NCBI RefSeq assembly: GCF_013035425.1
Contig: NZ_WQHX01000004.1
Span: 310,001-374,000 of the forward strand
DNA: 64,000 nt
Direction of reading: 5' to 3'
Origin: Ruegeria arenilitoris
GTDB lineage: Bacteria > Pseudomonadota > Alphaproteobacteria > Rhodobacterales > Rhodobacteraceae
The stretch's first letter is position 1. Every line of letters starts with the position of its first letter. Positions 35,679 to 45,214 of this stretch are shown piece by piece. A model generated the notes under the pieces. It was not told the DNA's origin and made no database searches. It worked only from the letters and a program-made list of their open reading frames with translations. The translations under genes and the position numbers were made by a program.

Positions 35679-36686
35679 TTAGCCGCCTGTGTGGCTCATG
35701 TGTCGGCTCATCTGACCGTCGACAGCCTGACGGGAGTAATCAAAGTCGTGGCCTTTGGGCTTTAGGTCGATTGCCGCACGGATCGCCGCTTCAAGCGGTC
35801 GTTCGGAATCTGGGTTGTCGCGCAGGACACCGCGCAGATCCGCCATATCTTCCTGTCCGAGGCACATGTAAAGCTGGCCTGTGCACGTTAGGCGTACTCG
35901 GTTGCAGCTTTCGCAGAAGTTATGAGAAAGCGGAGTAATAAAGCCAATTTTCTGACCGGTTTCTTCGAGCCGGACATAGCGGGCGGGTCCACCAGTCCTT
36001 TCAGCCAGATCAGTGACTGTGTAATGGTTTTCGTATTCCCGACGAACATCTTTCAAAGACCAGTATTGATCCAGGCGATCTTCATTACCGATATCTCCCA
36101 TCGGCATGACTTCGATCCAGGTCAGGTCCATGCCGCGTTGGGCACACCATTTTGTGATCGAAGGCAGTTCCTCTTCGTTGAACCCTTTGAGAGCCACGGC
36201 GTTAATCTTTATCCGTAAGCCAGCCTTCTGAGCGGCATCAATACCGTTCAAGACTTGCTTAAGGCGACCCCACCGGGTCACTTTGCTGAACTTGTCTTCG
36301 TCCAGCGTATCCAGCGAAATATTTACTCTGCGGACACCAGCGGCATACAGGTCGTCAGCAAATCTATGTAGTTGGGAACCATTTGTTGTTAGAGTTAATT
36401 CCTTCAACGCACCGCTTTCCAAGTGGCGGGTCATGCTGTTGAAAAAGCTCATAATGTTCCGGCGCACCAAAGGTTCGCCACCGGTGATCCGCAGTTTTTC
36501 CACGCCCATGCTGACGAACGTAGAGCACATGCGGTCCAGTTCCTCTAGCGTCAGTAAGTCTTTCTTAGGCAGAAAGGTCATATTTTCCGCCATGCAATAG
36601 ACACAGCGGAAGTCGCAGCGGTCCGTAACAGAAACGCGGAGATAAGTGATGGCGCGGGCAAACGGGTCGATGAGCGGAGCAGTCAT
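35679..36686 (-). CDS. moaA: GTP 3',8-cyclase (molybdenum cofactor biosynthesis protein A)
   Basis: MoaA is a radical-SAM enzyme that makes cyclic 8-oxo-GTP, the first step to molybdopterin. From ATG 36686 it has 335 aa. Cys24, Cys28 and Cys31 (CDFRCVYC) hold the SAM cluster. The C-terminal cluster is in [20 protein letters not shown]. The C-terminal Gly-Gly (SHTGG) needed for activity is intact. The cofactor it produces is required by the IorAB enzyme in this window. Seven extra upstream residues in the open frame are not adopted. It is transcribed divergently from the lipoprotein gene at 36777. Confidence 0.96.
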   Translation of the reverse strand: MTAPLIDPFARAITYLRVSVTDRCDFRCVYCMAENMTFLPKKDLLTLEELDRMCSTFVSMGVEKLRITGGEPLVRRNIMSFFNSMTRHLESGALKELTLTTNGSQLHRFADDLYAAGVRRVNISLDTLDEDKFSKVTRWGRLKQVLNGIDAAQKAGLRIKINAVALKGFNEEELPSITKWCAQRGMDLTWIEVMPMGDIGNEDRLDQYWSLKDVRREYENHYTVTDLAERTGGPARYVRLEETGQKIGFITPLSHNFCESCNRVRLTCTGQLYMCLGQEDMADLRGVLRDNPDSERPLEAAIRAAIDLKPKGHDFDYSRQAVDGQMSRHMSHTGG

Positions 36687-36776
36687 AGGCCATAGGTAAA
36701 GCGGCAATTGCTTACCGGCAAGGGCGAACTGCGCTTTAGGCTGGAACAGATTGGCGAGGGCGGATAAGTTTCCAGC

Positions 36777-37193
36777 ATGAGATATACGCTGTTGATAGCA
36801 TGTATTCTGGTCAGTGGGTGCGATGCTGTGAGGTCCACATCCGATCGAATTTTTGGTGGCTCAAGCCCTGAGCCCGAGCTTCAACCTGCTACAGTTGAAG
36901 CCGTGGCCGAAACACCGCCTCCGGCCACTGCCAATGCGGGTTGGAATGGACCCAGAAAGACTGTTGCGGGTCTTGGCGATCCGAATACCCCTGGTCGGTG
37001 GCTGGAAACGCCGTTGGTCGAAGTGGAAATGACAGGCCGGGTGGTCGTTCCAAGGACCGGAGCACAGGCTTACATTACACTGGTTCCGGTGTCTGCTTCT
37101 GGGGGGGGCGGTAGCCGACTATCCTTGGACGCGATGCGGGCGTTACTTGTGCCCTATGACGAATTGGTTGAATTGGAAGTATATTCCAACTAG
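36777..37193 (+). CDS. Putative lipoprotein, 138 aa
   Basis: The protein begins [18 protein letters not shown], a short signal with a lipobox ending in Cys15, so it should be lipidated and anchored to the inner or outer membrane. The following region is Pro- and Glu-rich and disordered ([23 protein letters not shown]). A compact C-terminal part ([71 protein letters not shown]) looks like a small beta domain. I do not recognise the family. It overlaps the AlkD-like gene by four bases at the 3' ends. Confidence 0.8.
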   Translation: MRYTLLIACILVSGCDAVRSTSDRIFGGSSPEPELQPATVEAVAETPPPATANAGWNGPRKTVAGLGDPNTPGRWLETPLVEVEMTGRVVVPRTGAQAYITLVPVSASGGGGSRLSLDAMRALLVPYDELVELEVYSN

Positions 37194-37882
37194 CCGCGCA
37201 AGTATTTTCCTGCTTCTTTTCGGGCAAAGGGCTTCATTTCATCACCATGCCGGTCAAGGAATACGATTACGCGCTCGGGATCATGTTTTGACAGTTCACG
37301 TAGCCACCAGGCTATCGCCTTTTGGATAAACCAGTCTCGGTCCGGGACATAACCAGCAGCCCACTGCAAAATTCGATCACGCCGTTCTAAGTCATCGGGT
37401 TTTGGATGGTTCTGCTTGGTCCACGGAAGGGTTGAGACCAAAGCGGCACGTTTCGTCCACATGTGATCTGAAACAGTCCATTCAGCGACCTGATCCAGCC
37501 GGTTCGGGTCTGCGATCAAGCGTTTCTGGACTGCCGTGCAAGCATGATCTGCGATGGCCCATGCGTCAAATTCGGGCAGCCAACTTTGCAATAGGCTCCA
37601 GACCGCTTCGTCTGGTCGGATGCGCGCCTGCGTCAAAAGTTTTGACGCAGCGACACGGCTTTCGTGGATATTGGTTCGCCACAATGCGTCCGCGAGAGCG
37701 ACCCTGCCCGATACATCCAATTCCTTGCGCCAAGCTTTTGTTAGGTCGTTCAGAATCGGATTAGGCACACCCAGATATGGTCGCTGAGCTTTGTGATAGG
37801 CCGCCACCTGTTTTGCACGATGGGCGTCTGCATGGAATTTTATCTGATCCAAATAGTATTCCAAAGGAACCGGGTTAGTCAT
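37190..37882 (-). CDS. DNA alkylation repair protein (AlkD-like HEAT repeat)
   Basis: This 230-aa all-helical protein is of the AlkD/AlkC type, a DNA glycosylase family that removes alkylated bases without base flipping. Recognisable stretches are ALADALWRTNIHESRVAASKLL, LPEFDAWAIADHACTAVQKRL, SDHMWTKRAALVSTLPW and FIQKAIAWWLRELSKHDPERVIVFLDRH. The Trp, Asp and Arg positions resemble those AlkD uses on DNA. Its start overlaps the glmS end by four bases (ATGA type), so it is the downstream member of a glmU-glmS-alkD unit. Such linkage to cell-wall sugar genes is probably incidental. Confidence 0.87.
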   Translation of the reverse strand: MTNPVPLEYYLDQIKFHADAHRAKQVAAYHKAQRPYLGVPNPILNDLTKAWRKELDVSGRVALADALWRTNIHESRVAASKLLTQARIRPDEAVWSLLQSWLPEFDAWAIADHACTAVQKRLIADPNRLDQVAEWTVSDHMWTKRAALVSTLPWTKQNHPKPDDLERRDRILQWAAGYVPDRDWFIQKAIAWWLRELSKHDPERVIVFLDRHGDEMKPFARKEAGKYLRG

Positions 37883-39702
37883 TCCACAGTCACAGACTTC
37901 GCCAGATTACGCGGTTGGTCCACATCCGTCCCCTTGGCCAAGGCCGTATGGTAGGCCAGCAATTGTGCAGGAACGGAATACAGGATCGGTGTCAGATTTG
38001 GATGAACATGGGGCATCCGTATAGTGCTCCATACCCCGTCTTGAGCATCGGCAATTCCTTCGTCATCGGATACCAAAATGACCTTGCCTTTGCGCGCCAT
38101 GACTTCCTGCATATTTGACACAGTCTTGTCAAAAACTGCGTCTTTAGGAGCCATTACGACCACTGGCATATCCTTATCGATCAGGGCGATAGGCCCGTGC
38201 TTCAATTCCCCCGACGCGTAACCTTCCGCGTGGATATAACTGATTTCCTTCAGTTTAAGCGCCCCTTCCATTGCCAGCGGGTACATCAGCCCACGGCCCA
38301 GAAAAAGAACGTCGCGCGCTTCGGACAGGCGTTGGGCCGATTTGCGAATAGTGTTAAATTCATCCAGCGCTGTGTTCAAAACCGAGGGCAACCCACGCAA
38401 GGCTGCTGCATGGTCAGAGATCTGTTCCGGACTCAATGTGCCACGATCAACAGCGGCCTTCAGAGCCAACATAAGCAAAACGCTCAATTGGCATGTAAAC
38501 GCCTTGGTCGAGGCAACGCCGATTTCCACGCCGGCGTGAATTGGTAGCGCTACGTCACTTTCTCTAGCGATCGAGCTCTCAGGAACATTGATGACGGAAA
38601 CGATTTTATCTGCTTTGCCCTCGCAGTATCGAAGCGCAGCCAGAGTATCAGCGGTTTCACCAGATTGGCTTACGAATAACGCCAGGGTGCGATCAGGGAC
38701 CGGAGGTTCCCGATACCGGAATTCGCTTGCGATATCGACCTCGACCGGCATTTTGGCCAGCTTTTCAAACCAATACTTCGCTGTAAGGCAGGCATAAAAT
38801 GCGGTGCCGCAGGCGACCATTGTCAGGCGGTCCAGCTTGGTGAAATCGATGTCATCGCCCGGCAGAACCACGTGATCGCCACCTGATGGTAGATAGGATC
38901 TAATCGCTTCCGCCACCACAATCGGTTGTTCAGCGATTTCCTTTGCCATGAAGTACTTGTGCTCACCCTTGTCTGCCCGGGCATTGTCCAGTTTGATCTG
39001 ACGCATTTGGCGGTTGGCCAGCTCGCCTGCTTCGTTGCGGACTTCAAGCGAGGTGCGGGTCAGCACTGCGCGGTCACCTTCTTCAAGATACGTGATGCGA
39101 TCCGTCAATGGTGCCAGAGCGATGGCATCCGAACCCACGTACATTTCACCCGCCCCATGCCCTATGGCTAACGGGGAGCCTTTGCGCGCGGCGACAATCA
39201 GGTCTTCTTCACCATCGAACAGAAATGCCAACGCAAACGCTCCCTCAAGCCTGTCGATGGTTTGGAAGGCGGCCTCGGCTGGAGACAGTCCGGTACCCAT
39301 ATAATATTCCGTCAAAAGGGCGACGGTCTCTGTGTCAGTTTCGGTTTCAAACCCGACCCCATGCTCCGCCAATTCGGTGCGCAACTCGCGATAGTTTTCA
39401 ACAATGCCATTATGAACAACAGCCACAGGGCCTGCCTTATGCGGATGCGCATTAGTGATCGAAGGTACACCATGTGTGGCCCAGCGAGTGTGACCAATGC
39501 CCGATTTTCCCGGCAGAGGTTCATGCACCAACAGATCGCTCAAATTGACAAGTTTACCGACCGCGCGCCTGCGCCCCAATGTGCCACCGTTCACTGTGGC
39601 AATCCCAGCGCTGTCGTACCCGCGGTATTCGAGGCGTTTCAGCGCCTCAACCAGAATAGGGGCAGCCTCGTGATTGCCTAAAACGCCAACAATTCCACAC
39701 AT
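37879..39702 (-). CDS. glmS: Glutamine-fructose-6-phosphate aminotransferase (isomerizing)
   Basis: GlmS makes glucosamine-6-phosphate from fructose-6-phosphate and glutamine, the entry to peptidoglycan and LPS amino sugars. The 607-aa length is standard. Cys2 is the N-terminal nucleophile (MCGIVGVLGN), followed by the glutaminase motifs GIGHTRWATHG and NGIVENY. Two SIS domains bind the sugar phosphate (FVSQSGETADTLAALR, GVASTKAFTCQ, FLGRGLMYPLAMEGALKLKEISYIHAEGYASGELKHGPIALI), and the end DVDQPRNLAKSVTVE is typical. It follows glmU by three bases in the same operon. Confidence 0.98.
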   Translation of the reverse strand: MCGIVGVLGNHEAAPILVEALKRLEYRGYDSAGIATVNGGTLGRRRAVGKLVNLSDLLVHEPLPGKSGIGHTRWATHGVPSITNAHPHKAGPVAVVHNGIVENYRELRTELAEHGVGFETETDTETVALLTEYYMGTGLSPAEAAFQTIDRLEGAFALAFLFDGEEDLIVAARKGSPLAIGHGAGEMYVGSDAIALAPLTDRITYLEEGDRAVLTRTSLEVRNEAGELANRQMRQIKLDNARADKGEHKYFMAKEIAEQPIVVAEAIRSYLPSGGDHVVLPGDDIDFTKLDRLTMVACGTAFYACLTAKYWFEKLAKMPVEVDIASEFRYREPPVPDRTLALFVSQSGETADTLAALRYCEGKADKIVSVINVPESSIARESDVALPIHAGVEIGVASTKAFTCQLSVLLMLALKAAVDRGTLSPEQISDHAAALRGLPSVLNTALDEFNTIRKSAQRLSEARDVLFLGRGLMYPLAMEGALKLKEISYIHAEGYASGELKHGPIALIDKDMPVVVMAPKDAVFDKTVSNMQEVMARKGKVILVSDDEGIADAQDGVWSTIRMPHVHPNLTPILYSVPAQLLAYHTALAKGTDVDQPRNLAKSVTVE

Positions 39703-39705
39703 TAC

Positions 39706-41061
39706 TCAGGCTCCTTTGTCGCGGCGAGCCTTCTTCGCCCTCAACATATCAAAAAACTTGCTTGCATAACCCGGTTTGTTTTGTTGTTTGGCGCGAGCGA
39801 CGGCAAGCGCGTCTGGCTCAACATCTTTGGTTACCACGGTCCCTGTAGCTGTCATTGCTCCATCCCCAAGCGTGACGGGGGCAACGAGCATGGTGTTAGA
39901 ACCGACAAATACATTTTCGCCAACTGTCGTCTTATGTTTCATCATCCCGTCGTAATTGCAGGTGATCGTACCCGCGCCAATATTCGACGCGGCCCCGATA
40001 GAAGCGTCGCCGATATAGCTGAGATGATTTACTTTTGCGCCCTCGGCTATCACAGCGTTCTTGATTTCTACAAAATTGCCGATCCGCGCATTTTCTGCCA
40101 ACTCCGTGCCAGGTCGAATACGTGCATATGGGCCAACGATTGCTCCTCGGCTTACGTGACAACCTTCAAGATGGGAAAAGGCTCGGATGGTCGCACCACT
40201 TTCGACAGTGACATCCGGCCCAAAAACCACGTTAGGTTCGATGACGGTGTCGCGTCCTATTACGGTGTCGGCGGACAGATAGACTGTATCCGGCGCCATT
40301 AGCGTAACCCCCTGCTGCAACAAAGCGTTGCGTGCCCGGGTTTGAAAAGCGGCATCGGCAGCTGCAAGATCAGCACGGGAATCCACACCTAGAGTTTCAG
40401 CCTCGTCGCACTTGATCGCCGTTGCCGTCAACCCACGCGCGTTGGCTAACGCAACAAGTTCGGTCAGATAGAACTCACCAGATGCGTTTTCATTGCTGAC
40501 CTGATCAATTAGATCGAAAAGCAGATCGGAATTGCAGGCCAAAAGACCGCTGTTTGTAAAGCGAATGGCGCGTTGTTCTTCGGTTGCGTCTTTGTATTCA
40601 ACGATTTTCTGCAACCTGTCACCGTCCATGATCATCCTGCCATAGCGCGGTTGAACCTCGGCAATATCAAAGCCCAACATAACCAAGTCAAAGGACTTAC
40701 GGGCAGCAATCATTCGCTCCAGTGTCGTTGGCTCAATGAAAGGAGTATCACCGAACAGGACAACAACATCGCCCTTGAAGCCTGTCAGCGCGTCCCGCGC
40801 TTGTGCAACAGCGTGCGCGGTGCCAAGCTGTTCCTCTTGAACCGCCACGCTTACAGATTCGTCCTCGACCTTTGCAACCCTGGCCACTTCTTCAGCACCG
40901 TGCCCGGCTACAATAACGGTGCGTTCTGGCGAAAGAACCGCGCCTGCTCGCATCGCATGAACCAGCATAGGAGTTTGAGCGATAGGTTGAAGAACTTTTG
41001 GCAAATCGGAATTCATCCTCGTGCCTTTTCCGGCGGCAAGGATGACAAGGGCGGTATTCAT
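39706..41061 (-). CDS. glmU: Bifunctional GlcN-1-P acetyltransferase / UDP-GlcNAc pyrophosphorylase
   Basis: GlmU carries out the last two steps to UDP-GlcNAc. The 451-aa protein has an N-terminal nucleotidyltransferase domain with LAAGKGTRMNSDLPKVL (8-24), QLGTAHAV and FGDTPFI. A left-handed beta-helix of hexapeptide repeats follows (from about 250), with the acetyltransferase His in VNHLSYIGDASIG and NIGAGTITCNYDG. The C-terminal tail is short and basic. It heads a coupled operon with glmS and the AlkD-like gene and is divergent from the HAD phosphatase gene. Confidence 0.98.
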   Translation of the reverse strand: MNTALVILAAGKGTRMNSDLPKVLQPIAQTPMLVHAMRAGAVLSPERTVIVAGHGAEEVARVAKVEDESVSVAVQEEQLGTAHAVAQARDALTGFKGDVVVLFGDTPFIEPTTLERMIAARKSFDLVMLGFDIAEVQPRYGRMIMDGDRLQKIVEYKDATEEQRAIRFTNSGLLACNSDLLFDLIDQVSNENASGEFYLTELVALANARGLTATAIKCDEAETLGVDSRADLAAADAAFQTRARNALLQQGVTLMAPDTVYLSADTVIGRDTVIEPNVVFGPDVTVESGATIRAFSHLEGCHVSRGAIVGPYARIRPGTELAENARIGNFVEIKNAVIAEGAKVNHLSYIGDASIGAASNIGAGTITCNYDGMMKHKTTVGENVFVGSNTMLVAPVTLGDGAMTATGTVVTKDVEPDALAVARAKQQNKPGYASKFFDMLRAKKARRDKGA

Positions 41062-41194
41062 AAAATCGTTTTCTCTTTTGTTTTGTCGCCGTCCGTTTTA
41101 TCCGCTGACGCTAAAGGCGCAAGCGCTGCGGCCATCAAAGAAGATTGCCGATTGCAACACGTATTGGCGGAAACCTGCCGAACAAGGAGAATAC

Positions 41195-41866
41195 ATGCGG
41201 ACAGTCATCTTTGATCTGGATGGGACTTTGGCCGATACATCTGGCGATTTGTTGGCTGCGGCCAACCACTGTTTTCGCGAAATGGGACATGGTGACGTTC
41301 TGGTACACGGCCAGGACGCAGCGATTGCTTTGCGGGGCGGTCGAATGATGCTGACGCACGGGCTAAAACGGGTAGGAGCCTACGCGGACGAAACGGTCAA
41401 TAAGTATTATCCGGTACTGCTGGAGGCTTATTCTCAGGCCATAGACACGCACACACAATTCTACCCCGGTGCGATTGAAGCTGTGGGCACACTTAAGGCT
41501 GCAGGTTATGGCATTGGCATTTGCACCAATAAACCAGAGGCACTTGCAGATTTGCTATTGACGCGAATGGGTGTACGTGACCAGTTTGCTTCGTTGGTCG
41601 GGGCTGACACGCTGCCAGTTCGTAAACCCGACCCCGAACCCCTGCGGGAGGCGGCGCGGAGGGCAGGCGGCAATCCCGACCTTTGCATTCTGATCGGAGA
41701 CTCGGATACGGACAGAAACACAGCCCGTGCGGCCGGTGTGCCGTCTGTATTGGTCACTTTCGGACCCTCCGGCGCAGATATGGCAGCTTTGGAACCAGAA
41801 GCTCTTCTGGAACACTTTAGAGACTTGCCTGAATTGGTGGCCGGTCTGATCGGCGCGGCAGCATAA
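41195..41866 (+). CDS. gph: HAD phosphatase, phosphoglycolate-phosphatase-like
   Basis: This haloacid-dehalogenase-fold phosphatase has 223 aa from ATG 41195, which follows AAGGAGA. Motif I is FDLDGTLADTSGDL, with nucleophile Asp7 and Asp9. Motif II is ICTNKPE, and motifs III/IV are RKPDPEPLREA and LIGDSDTDRNTARAAG. The cap-domain placement and the overall sequence match phosphoglycolate phosphatase, which clears 2-phosphoglycolate from DNA repair or photorespiration; other small phosphosugars cannot be excluded. The product, glycolate, would lead toward the glyoxylate used by malate synthase in this window. It is divergent from glmU and 39 bases upstream of a DegT-family gene. Confidence 0.88.
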   Translation: MRTVIFDLDGTLADTSGDLLAAANHCFREMGHGDVLVHGQDAAIALRGGRMMLTHGLKRVGAYADETVNKYYPVLLEAYSQAIDTHTQFYPGAIEAVGTLKAAGYGIGICTNKPEALADLLLTRMGVRDQFASLVGADTLPVRKPDPEPLREAARRAGGNPDLCILIGDSDTDRNTARAAGVPSVLVTFGPSGADMAALEPEALLEHFRDLPELVAGLIGAAA

Positions 41867-41905
41867 TCCCTTGACGCAATCCCTCAAGACCCTAAGAACG
41901 AGCCT

Positions 41906-43096
41906 ATGAAAGAGACTTTTTCTGGCAGCTTTACGCAGCAGGAACCCATCCCGGAAGACGCTATTGAAGCCGCCATTGCGGTTCTTCGCCATGGTCGTTT
42001 GCATCGTTACAATACCGCACCAGGTGAATTGGGGGAAACCGCACTGCTGGAACAGGAGTTCGCGGCCCAAATGGGTGCGAAGTACTGTTTGGCGGTTTCA
42101 TCCGGTGGGTACGCTTTGGCGACGGCCTTGCGCGCGGTGGACGTTCGGCCGGGTGACTCGGTTCTGACAAATGCCTTTACGCTGGCTCCGGTTCCGGGAT
42201 CGATTGCTTCAGTCGGTGCTAAACCAGTATTCGTTGGCGTAACGGAAAATCTGACAATCGATTTGGATGACTTGCAAAACAAGCTCGACCAGGCGCGAGT
42301 ACTGATGTTGAGCCATATGCGCGGACATTTGTGCGATATGAATCGATTGATGCAAATGTGCGACGATGCTGGCGTCATAGTTATCGAGGATTGCGCGCAC
42401 ACAATGGGAGCCACATGGCAAGGCCAGCTTTCTGGTCGCCAAGGGGCAATTGGTTGTTATTCCTGTCAAACATACAAGCATGTGAATTCAGGCGAAGGTG
42501 GTCTGCTAGTTACTGACGACGCAGAACTGGCAGCTAAAGCCACGATGCTGTCCGGGTCTTACATGCTTTATGAACGTCATCTTGCTGCACCTGATCCGGA
42601 GGTCTTCGAGCGGATCAAATATACGACGCCCAATGTATCTGGTCGGATGGATAATTTGCGCGCAGCGATTCTGCGCCCGCAATTACGCGATCTCGATCGA
42701 CAGGTTGACCGTTGGAATGAGCGTTACGCGGCAATAGAAGAAGGATTGAGAGGCACTCCGGGCCTGACGATCGTTGAACGACCTGAGACTGAAAAATATG
42801 TGGGCTCGTCCATTCAGTTTCTTCTTCTCGACTGGCTTCCCGAACGTATTTCCGAAGTCATAAGGCGTTGTGCGGCGCGCGGGGTCGAGTTGAAATGGTT
42901 CGGAGGTGCGGAGCCAACTGGTTTCACTTCGCGCTATGACAGTTGGCGGTATGCAGAAAGTGAGCGGATGCCGGCGAGCGATCGTATTCTGACCGGGATC
43001 ATGGACATGCGGGTTCCTCTGACGTTTTCTTTGGAGGATTGCGATTTGATTGCTCGGATAATTCGCGCTGAAGTGGGGTCAGTGTACCAGTCATGA
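41906..43096 (+). CDS. DegT/DnrJ/EryC1/StrS family PLP aminotransferase
   Basis: This 396-aa PLP enzyme is related to sugar aminotransferases. The internal-aldimine lysine is Lys191 in [16 protein letters not shown], Asp162 in [12 protein letters not shown] contacts the pyridine ring, and [46 protein letters not shown] is the family's phosphate-binding and strand region. Usual substrates are nucleotide-linked keto sugars for surface polysaccharides, but no sugar operon surrounds it. Its nearest neighbour is the gph-like gene, 39 bases upstream, and a terminator follows. Substrate unknown. Confidence 0.88.
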   Translation: MKETFSGSFTQQEPIPEDAIEAAIAVLRHGRLHRYNTAPGELGETALLEQEFAAQMGAKYCLAVSSGGYALATALRAVDVRPGDSVLTNAFTLAPVPGSIASVGAKPVFVGVTENLTIDLDDLQNKLDQARVLMLSHMRGHLCDMNRLMQMCDDAGVIVIEDCAHTMGATWQGQLSGRQGAIGCYSCQTYKHVNSGEGGLLVTDDAELAAKATMLSGSYMLYERHLAAPDPEVFERIKYTTPNVSGRMDNLRAAILRPQLRDLDRQVDRWNERYAAIEEGLRGTPGLTIVERPETEKYVGSSIQFLLLDWLPERISEVIRRCAARGVELKWFGGAEPTGFTSRYDSWRYAESERMPASDRILTGIMDMRVPLTFSLEDCDLIARIIRAEVGSVYQS

Positions 43097-43138
43097 TCTA
43101 TCGGTGTGCGCCTGCGCTGCACGCACTTTCCTTTTGAC

Positions 43139-43162
43139 CGCCGCCCCCAAGGGCGGCGTTTT
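43139..43162 (+). terminator. Rho-independent terminator after the DegT-family gene
   Basis: CGCCGCCC (43139-43146) pairs with GGGCGGCG (43151-43158) around a CCAA loop and runs into TTTTG. It separates the gph/DegT unit from the leucine-degradation cluster. Confidence 0.82.
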
Positions 43163-43225
43163 GCGTTCGGGTCTATTGCAAGGCAGAGAGATTGACCGGC
43201 TGAGGTTTGGCTGTTATTCAGTTAT

Positions 43226-43239
43226 TGAACAGTTGTTCA
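43226..43239. promoter_or_regulatory. Palindrome upstream of ivd, possible operator
   Basis: TGAACA-GT-TGTTCA is a perfect 6+6 inverted repeat ending 23 bases before the ivd ATG. Its position between a terminator and the first gene of a catabolic cluster makes it a candidate repressor site. No regulator gene is found nearby, so the partner is unknown. Confidence 0.45.
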
Positions 43240-43262
43240 TTAACGCGAAAGAGGAGAGTCGA

Positions 43263-44426
43263 ATGTTCACGGCCACGATGGAATTCGATTTGGGGGAGGA
43301 CGTGAATGCCCTGCGCGAGATGGTGCACCGCTGGGCGCAGGAGCGTGTTAAGCCGTTGGCAGCTGAAATCGATAAGACCAACGCCTTTCCAAACGAACTG
43401 TGGCGCGAGATGGGCGATCTGGGCCTTTTAGGTGTAACCGTGCCAGAGGAATATGGTGGTGCAGGTATGTCCTATCTTGCGCATACGATCGCCGTTGAAG
43501 AAGTGGCGCGCGCCTCTGCCTCAGTTTCGTTGTCTTACGGAGCGCATTCGAATTTGTGCGTTAACCAGATCAAGCTAAACGGAAACGAAGAGCAAAAGCA
43601 GAAATATTTACCGCGTTTGATCGCTGGTGATCACGTTGGCGCTCTGGCAATGTCTGAAGCCTCGGCGGGATCAGACGTTGTGTCAATGAAGCTGCGTGCT
43701 GAAAAGCGTAATGACCATTACAGGTTGAATGGGAATAAGTATTGGATCACGAACGGTCCGGATGCAGACACTTTGGTCGTATATGCCAAAACCGACCCCG
43801 AAGCCGGATCGAGAGGGATAACAGCCTTTCTCATTGAGAAAGAAATGACCGGATTTTCGACTTCACCACACTTCGACAAGCTGGGTATGCGTGGATCGAA
43901 CACCGCTGAATTGATCTTTGAAGACGTTGAGGTGCCGTTTGATAACGTTCTTGGCGAAGAGGGTAAGGGTGTTGCCGTCCTAATGTCTGGACTCGACTAT
44001 GAGCGCGTGGTTCTGGCTGGGATTGGCACTGGCATAATGGCGGCCTGTTTGGATGAGATCATGCCCTATCTGGCTGAACGCAAGCAATTCGGCCAACCAA
44101 TCGGCAGCTTCCAACTGATGCAGGGAAAAATCGCCGATATGTACACAGCTATGAATTCGGCGCGCGCTTATGTTTATGAGGTCGCAAAGGCCTGTGACCG
44201 GGGCGATGTGACCCGTCAGGATGCCGCGGCCTGTTGCCTTTATGCGTCAGAGCAGGCAATGGCTCAGGCGCATCAGGCGGTGCAGGCAATGGGCGGAGCA
44301 GGCTTTTTGTCGGACACTCCTGTCAGCCGCATTTTTCGCGACGCCAAACTGATGGAAATTGGTGCGGGCACCAGCGAAATCCGCCGAATGCTGATCGGAC
44401 GCGAGTTAATGGCCGATATGCTCTAA
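43263..44426 (+). CDS. ivd: Isovaleryl-CoA dehydrogenase
   Basis: This FAD enzyme converts isovaleryl-CoA to 3-methylcrotonyl-CoA in leucine breakdown. From ATG 43263 it has 387 aa. The catalytic base is Glu247 in [14 protein letters not shown], the mid-chain position that distinguishes isovaleryl-CoA dehydrogenase from short- and medium-chain acyl-CoA dehydrogenases, whose base lies near residue 370. [18 protein letters not shown] and [11 protein letters not shown] form the FAD region, and [28 protein letters not shown] is the C-terminal signature. A GAGGAG ribosome site precedes the start. It leads the leucine cluster and is followed by a convergent porin gene. Confidence 0.95.
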   Translation: MFTATMEFDLGEDVNALREMVHRWAQERVKPLAAEIDKTNAFPNELWREMGDLGLLGVTVPEEYGGAGMSYLAHTIAVEEVARASASVSLSYGAHSNLCVNQIKLNGNEEQKQKYLPRLIAGDHVGALAMSEASAGSDVVSMKLRAEKRNDHYRLNGNKYWITNGPDADTLVVYAKTDPEAGSRGITAFLIEKEMTGFSTSPHFDKLGMRGSNTAELIFEDVEVPFDNVLGEEGKGVAVLMSGLDYERVVLAGIGTGIMAACLDEIMPYLAERKQFGQPIGSFQLMQGKIADMYTAMNSARAYVYEVAKACDRGDVTRQDAAACCLYASEQAMAQAHQAVQAMGGAGFLSDTPVSRIFRDAKLMEIGAGTSEIRRMLIGRELMADML

Positions 44427-44432
44427 AGAAAC

Positions 44433-44459
44433 CGCCCCAGGCCGAAGTTCCTAGGGGCG
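44433..44459. terminator. Bidirectional hairpin between ivd and the OmpW-like gene
   Basis: CGCCCCAGG (44433-44441) pairs with CCTAGGGGCG (44450-44459) with a single bulged A. It sits in the 46-base gap between two convergent stops. No strong T run is present on either side. Confidence 0.55.
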
Positions 44460-44472
44460 CCTCTAACAAGGA

Positions 44473-45078
44473 TCAGAACTTGTGGACGTAGGATACACCG
44501 ATGAGCCAAGGGTCAATTTCGGCTGTACCAATATCGGTGCCATCAAGTTCGACGTCAGTGTCGATTTCAAACCAGCGGACGTTCAGTCGAATTGCACCAC
44601 TGTCGGTAACCATATAGTCCAGTCCTGCCTGCAGCGAAACGCCGAAGGAATTGTCGACATTCAGGTCGCCAAGCGGGGAATCTTCATCGTAGAAGATTGT
44701 ATAATTGAGCCCGGCGCCGACATAAGGCTTCCACGCGCTGTTGGTCGGGAAATGATAGTTCAACGACAGGGTCGGAGGCAGGTGTTTGACGCTGCCAGCG
44801 TCGATGCTGCCGCCCAAAGTCACGTCATGCTCAAAAGGCGTGGACGCCAACAACTCGATTCCCAGGTTGTCTTGTATAAAATATTCAACAGTGAATATCG
44901 GGCGAGTATCCGAGTCGACGTCGGCATCAAAGCCAGCCAGAGTACCGTTGTCGGATTTGGGGTCGAGGTAACCAATACCCACACCGACTGTCCAATCGCC
45001 CTGATTCTGAGCAAGGGCAGGAGCGGCAAACGCGACGAGAGTAGCCGAAAGCGTCAAAGCGGCGAGTTTCTGAGTCAT
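44473..45078 (-). CDS. OmpW family outer-membrane protein
   Basis: This is a small eight-stranded beta-barrel of 201 aa from ATG 45078. A Sec signal (MTQKLAALTLSATLVAFAAPALA, 1-23) is followed by GDWTVGVGIGYLDPKSDNG. The OmpW hallmarks are FTVEYFIQDNLGIELLASTPFEHDV, HLPPTLSLNYHFP, PYVGAGLNYTIFY and a terminal Phe (GVSYVHKF) for barrel insertion. OmpW proteins form narrow hydrophobic channels, and its place beside branched-chain acid degradation suggests entry of small hydrophobic compounds, which is inference. It is transcribed against the flanking cluster genes. The frame is open upstream for 39 more codons but the signal peptide fixes the start. Confidence 0.92.
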   Translation of the reverse strand: MTQKLAALTLSATLVAFAAPALAQNQGDWTVGVGIGYLDPKSDNGTLAGFDADVDSDTRPIFTVEYFIQDNLGIELLASTPFEHDVTLGGSIDAGSVKHLPPTLSLNYHFPTNSAWKPYVGAGLNYTIFYDEDSPLGDLNVDNSFGVSLQAGLDYMVTDSGAIRLNVRWFEIDTDVELDGTDIGTAEIDPWLIGVSYVHKF

Positions 45079-45214
45079 TGTATGGCCTTTGAAATGGTTG
45101 ATGGCGGCATTTTGCATAAAGCGGGTCGGGCCAACTCTGATCTGTATCAAGTTCCTTGGGTTTTTTGGCGTTCCACCCAGCGGGCAAGCGCCCAAAAATT
45201 AATGAGTCTTTCGC

